Below, in pieces: positions 62,495-64,000 of a DNA stretch of 64,000 bases. The stretch comes from VAXT01 sp963774625. Lineage in GTDB: Bacteria; Actinomycetota; Thermoleophilia; Gaiellales; Gaiellaceae. The notes beneath the pieces were generated by a model, which was not told the DNA's origin, ran no database searches, and saw only the letters and a list, made by a program, of their open reading frames with translations. The position numbers and the translations under genes were made by a program. Each line of letters begins with the position of its first letter. Within the stretch, counting starts at the first letter, position 1. The stretch lies in assembly GCA_963774625.1 (NCBI GenBank), contig CAVZFQ010000013.1:682001-746000 (forward strand). Reading direction: 5' to 3'.

Positions 62495-63021
62495 AGCGGC
62501 ATACCTGTCGAGCGCAGCATGCACTCGTTCAGCCCGAGCCTCATGAGCTCGTTGTTTGCTCGGCCCGCGAGCTCGCGGAGCGCCGTCGCCTGTCCCTGGG
62601 CGGCCCGATAGTTCTTCGCGCGTGCCGCGCTCGCGAGTCGCGAGACGGCGCGCTCATGCTCTGCGTTGAAGGTCAGGACCTGCGGGGGTGCGCCCAGGCG
62701 GGCCGCGCGCTGGTTATGTGCACGTAGGACGGCCAGGACGCGCCGGGCATGCGGAGCGATGTCCGTCAGCCGGGTCGGCCGCGGAAGTCTCCCGAGGCGT
62801 AGGTCACGCTTGGCGCATTCGGTGTTCAGGCGCGCCGCCGCGCTGCCGGGCTTCGGTGGGTCACCTGCCTTGGTCGCCTCTTCGAGCTTGCCGGCGACGT
62901 TGGTGATGCCCTCCTTCGGCAGCTGGGCCGGGCCGGAAATCGTGTACACCTCGAACTCGCACGCCGAGGTGAGAAAGAGAACGGCGATGACGCCGATGGC
63001 AAGGATGAGGAGGACCTTCAT
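62491..63021 (-). CDS. Putative lipoprotein of unknown function
   Basis: A 176-residue protein with a signal and lipobox (LLILAIGVIAVLFLTSAC). An alpha-helical remainder has ECAKRDLRLGRLPRPTRLTD, VLTFNAEHERAVSRLASAAR and a C-terminal NECMLRS. Two further Cys could pair. No family recognised. Probably a surface protein. Confidence 0.7.
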   Translation of the reverse strand: MKVLLILAIGVIAVLFLTSACEFEVYTISGPAQLPKEGITNVAGKLEEATKAGDPPKPGSAAARLNTECAKRDLRLGRLPRPTRLTDIAPHARRVLAVLRAHNQRAARLGAPPQVLTFNAEHERAVSRLASAARAKNYRAAQGQATALRELAGRANNELMRLGLNECMLRSTGMPL

Positions 63022-63093
63022 GGCGGCTTTCGAGGGGGATATCGGCGGTGTCGCGGATCTGGGCGATCACCCGTCCCAGTGGCGTCCTGTCTT

Positions 63094-63693
63094 ATGCTGC
63101 GCGACGTGCCGGAATTCATGCTCGAGATCGTCGAAGGCCCCGAGGCAGGCCGGCGCATACCACTGAGCGGCCCGCTGGAGCTCGGTCGTGACCCGACGAT
63201 CGGCGCTCCCTTGCTCCAGGACGAGCTCATTTCTGCTCGCCATGTCCGCGTCACCCCCTTGGACGACGGTGCGCGCGTCGAGGATCTCGGTTCGCGCAAC
63301 GGCACCTTCGTGGAGGGCGACCAGATCTTCAGCCCTGCCTTTCTCGCACCTGAAGGCCAGCTGCTCGTCGGGGTGTCCGTGCTCCAGCTTCGGCCGACCT
63401 CCGAGGCCAGCGCCGGTCACACGGCTGTGCGGCCGATACCGACCAGCCTGACCGCGTTCCGGCCGTTGCCTACGGAGCAGCCTGCGGTCACAGCGGTTCG
63501 CCAGGTGCCCACGCTGGCAACAGCCGAGGCCGAACCGGACTACGTGCCCGCGGGCGCGTTGCAGTCCGACGCTGCCTCGGGCCAGCTGACCGGGCTGCTC
63601 GACGTGCACACCAAAGGCAAGGCCCGCGGCGCCCCGATCGGCCTCTTCGTCCTCGTGGCGCTGGCCGTGATCCTCTACCTCGCCCTGCGCTAA
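63094..63693 (+). CDS. FHA-domain protein with C-terminal membrane anchor
   Basis: About 199 residues. An N-terminal FHA domain (EIVEGPEAGRRIPLSGPLEL, GRDPTIGAPL, SARHVRVTPL, GSRNGTFVEG) is followed by a Pro/Thr-rich linker and one terminal span (GLFVLVALAVILYLALR). The topology is the reverse of FhaB: a tail-anchored FHA domain facing the cytosol. ATG 63094 or GTG 63106 could start it. A target of the kinases in this window is possible. Confidence 0.83.
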   Translation: MLRDVPEFMLEIVEGPEAGRRIPLSGPLELGRDPTIGAPLLQDELISARHVRVTPLDDGARVEDLGSRNGTFVEGDQIFSPAFLAPEGQLLVGVSVLQLRPTSEASAGHTAVRPIPTSLTAFRPLPTEQPAVTAVRQVPTLATAEAEPDYVPAGALQSDAASGQLTGLLDVHTKGKARGAPIGLFVLVALAVILYLALR

Positions 63694-63722
63694 TAGCCCT
63701 TGTAACAGTCGGTTCGGTGCGG

Positions 63723-64000
63723 TTAGTGATCGGCGAAGTAGATCGCCAGCGCGACGGCGGTTGCCGCGACCACGGCCCACGACAGGAGCATCGGCCCCCA
63801 CTGGCGGCTTGCGATCCCGCGGCGGCGCTTGGTGCGCGGCACGGCGTAGGTGCCGAACGGCTCGGCCGGTGCGGCGTTGACCCCGGGCGCGGCGGGCGGG
63901 GCAGCAGCCGCGGCGGCTGTCGCCGGCGCGGGTCCCGGCGTGAATGCGGGCGAAGGCGAAGCGACTGTGGCGGGCGCGCGGGCCGCCTCGAGCTCGAGCA
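63723..64000 (-). CDS. C-terminal part of an Ala/Pro-rich membrane protein (start outside window)
   Basis: The frame is open from the window edge to TAA 63723-63725. It reads an Ala/Pro-rich linker (PGPAPATAAAAAAPPAAPG), a basic stretch (PRTKRRRG) and one C-terminal span (GPMLLSWAVVAATAVALAIY) ending FADH. The N-terminal domain is missing, so no function can be given. Confidence 0.65.
   Translation of the reverse strand, partial: LELEAARAPATVASPSPAFTPGPAPATAAAAAAPPAAPGVNAAPAEPFGTYAVPRTKRRRGIASRQWGPMLLSWAVVAATAVALAIYFADH

Noticed and set aside
1..64000. CRISPR arrays, prophage, integrase or insertion sequence
   Set aside because: No regularly spaced repeats, transposase or phage genes were seen on either strand.

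Overview
The window is GC-rich, gene-dense bacterial DNA with many GTG starts and 1-8 base start/stop overlaps. Gene content points to Actinomycetota, most likely a deep lineage such as Thermoleophilia/Gaiellales. The main evidence is an fhaA-fhaB-pstP-rodA-pbpA-pknB cluster, an OpcA partner for glucose-6-phosphate dehydrogenase, a PdtaS/PdtaR-type kinase/ANTAR pair, SufS-SufU and a caa3 oxidase. The lineage call is inference; there is no rRNA gene here, and I saw no tRNA, CRISPR array or transposase.

Layout. 1-5.1 kb: 3' part of a cytochrome c lipoprotein gene, a small DMT-type membrane protein divergent from a polyprenyl-phosphate-type glycosyltransferase, then sufS-sufU-Rieske-methyltransferase. 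5.2-5.53 kb: a non-coding locus with a 13-residue Cys/Ser/Gly peptide frame, nested helices and a strong terminator. 5.5-8.1 kb: peptidase E, an NDUFA9-like reductase, dCTP deaminase and a membrane protein. 8.1-13.7 kb: enolase-like gene, dinB, pdxH, gabT and a Ser/Thr kinase, all with broken frames. 13.7-23.3 kb: ddl and the envelope-growth signalling cluster on the minus strand. 23.4-26.3 kb: a membrane protein, DUF4446, HNH and rhodanese genes. 26.4-31.3 kb: a LuxR regulator, two collagen-like secreted proteins around a SIMPL protein, and an arsenic set arsR-arsC-aquaglyceroporin.

31.3-41.6 kb is largely a nitrogen-assimilation neighbourhood: GNAT-glnK-amtB (minus) and glnA-pdtaS-pdtaR (plus), with an ABC-2 exporter, a GNAT and an MFS gene between them. 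amtB-glnK and glnA both sit behind short leaders ending in a terminator-like hairpin with near-identical sequence. An ANTAR RNA-binding regulator is encoded just downstream of glnA. This suggests a transcript-level antitermination circuit for ammonium assimilation. The PII protein has Phe at the usual Tyr51 modification site, so nucleotidylylation there is unlikely.

41.5-44.3 kb: an ABC-F protein and an alpha/beta hydrolase. 44.3-52.3 kb: pentose-phosphate genes, tkt (minus) and rpiB-tal-pgi-gnd-zwf-opcA (plus, overlapping). 52.3-54.5 kb: an amidase, a DUF4242 protein and a creatininase-family hydrolase. 54.5-58.5 kb: a caa3-type oxidase operon ctaC-ctaD-ctaB plus a 57-residue membrane protein. 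58.5-64 kb: a Kelch protein, a structured inverted-repeat element, DUF3806, a methyltransferase, PAS, msrB-msrA, a lipoprotein, an FHA membrane protein and a partial membrane protein.

Quality note: nearly every gene at 8.1-13.7 kb and many at 26.4-44.3 kb carry single-base indels, often in G/C runs, while the rest of the window is clean. I read most of these as residual sequencing or assembly error, not true pseudogenes.
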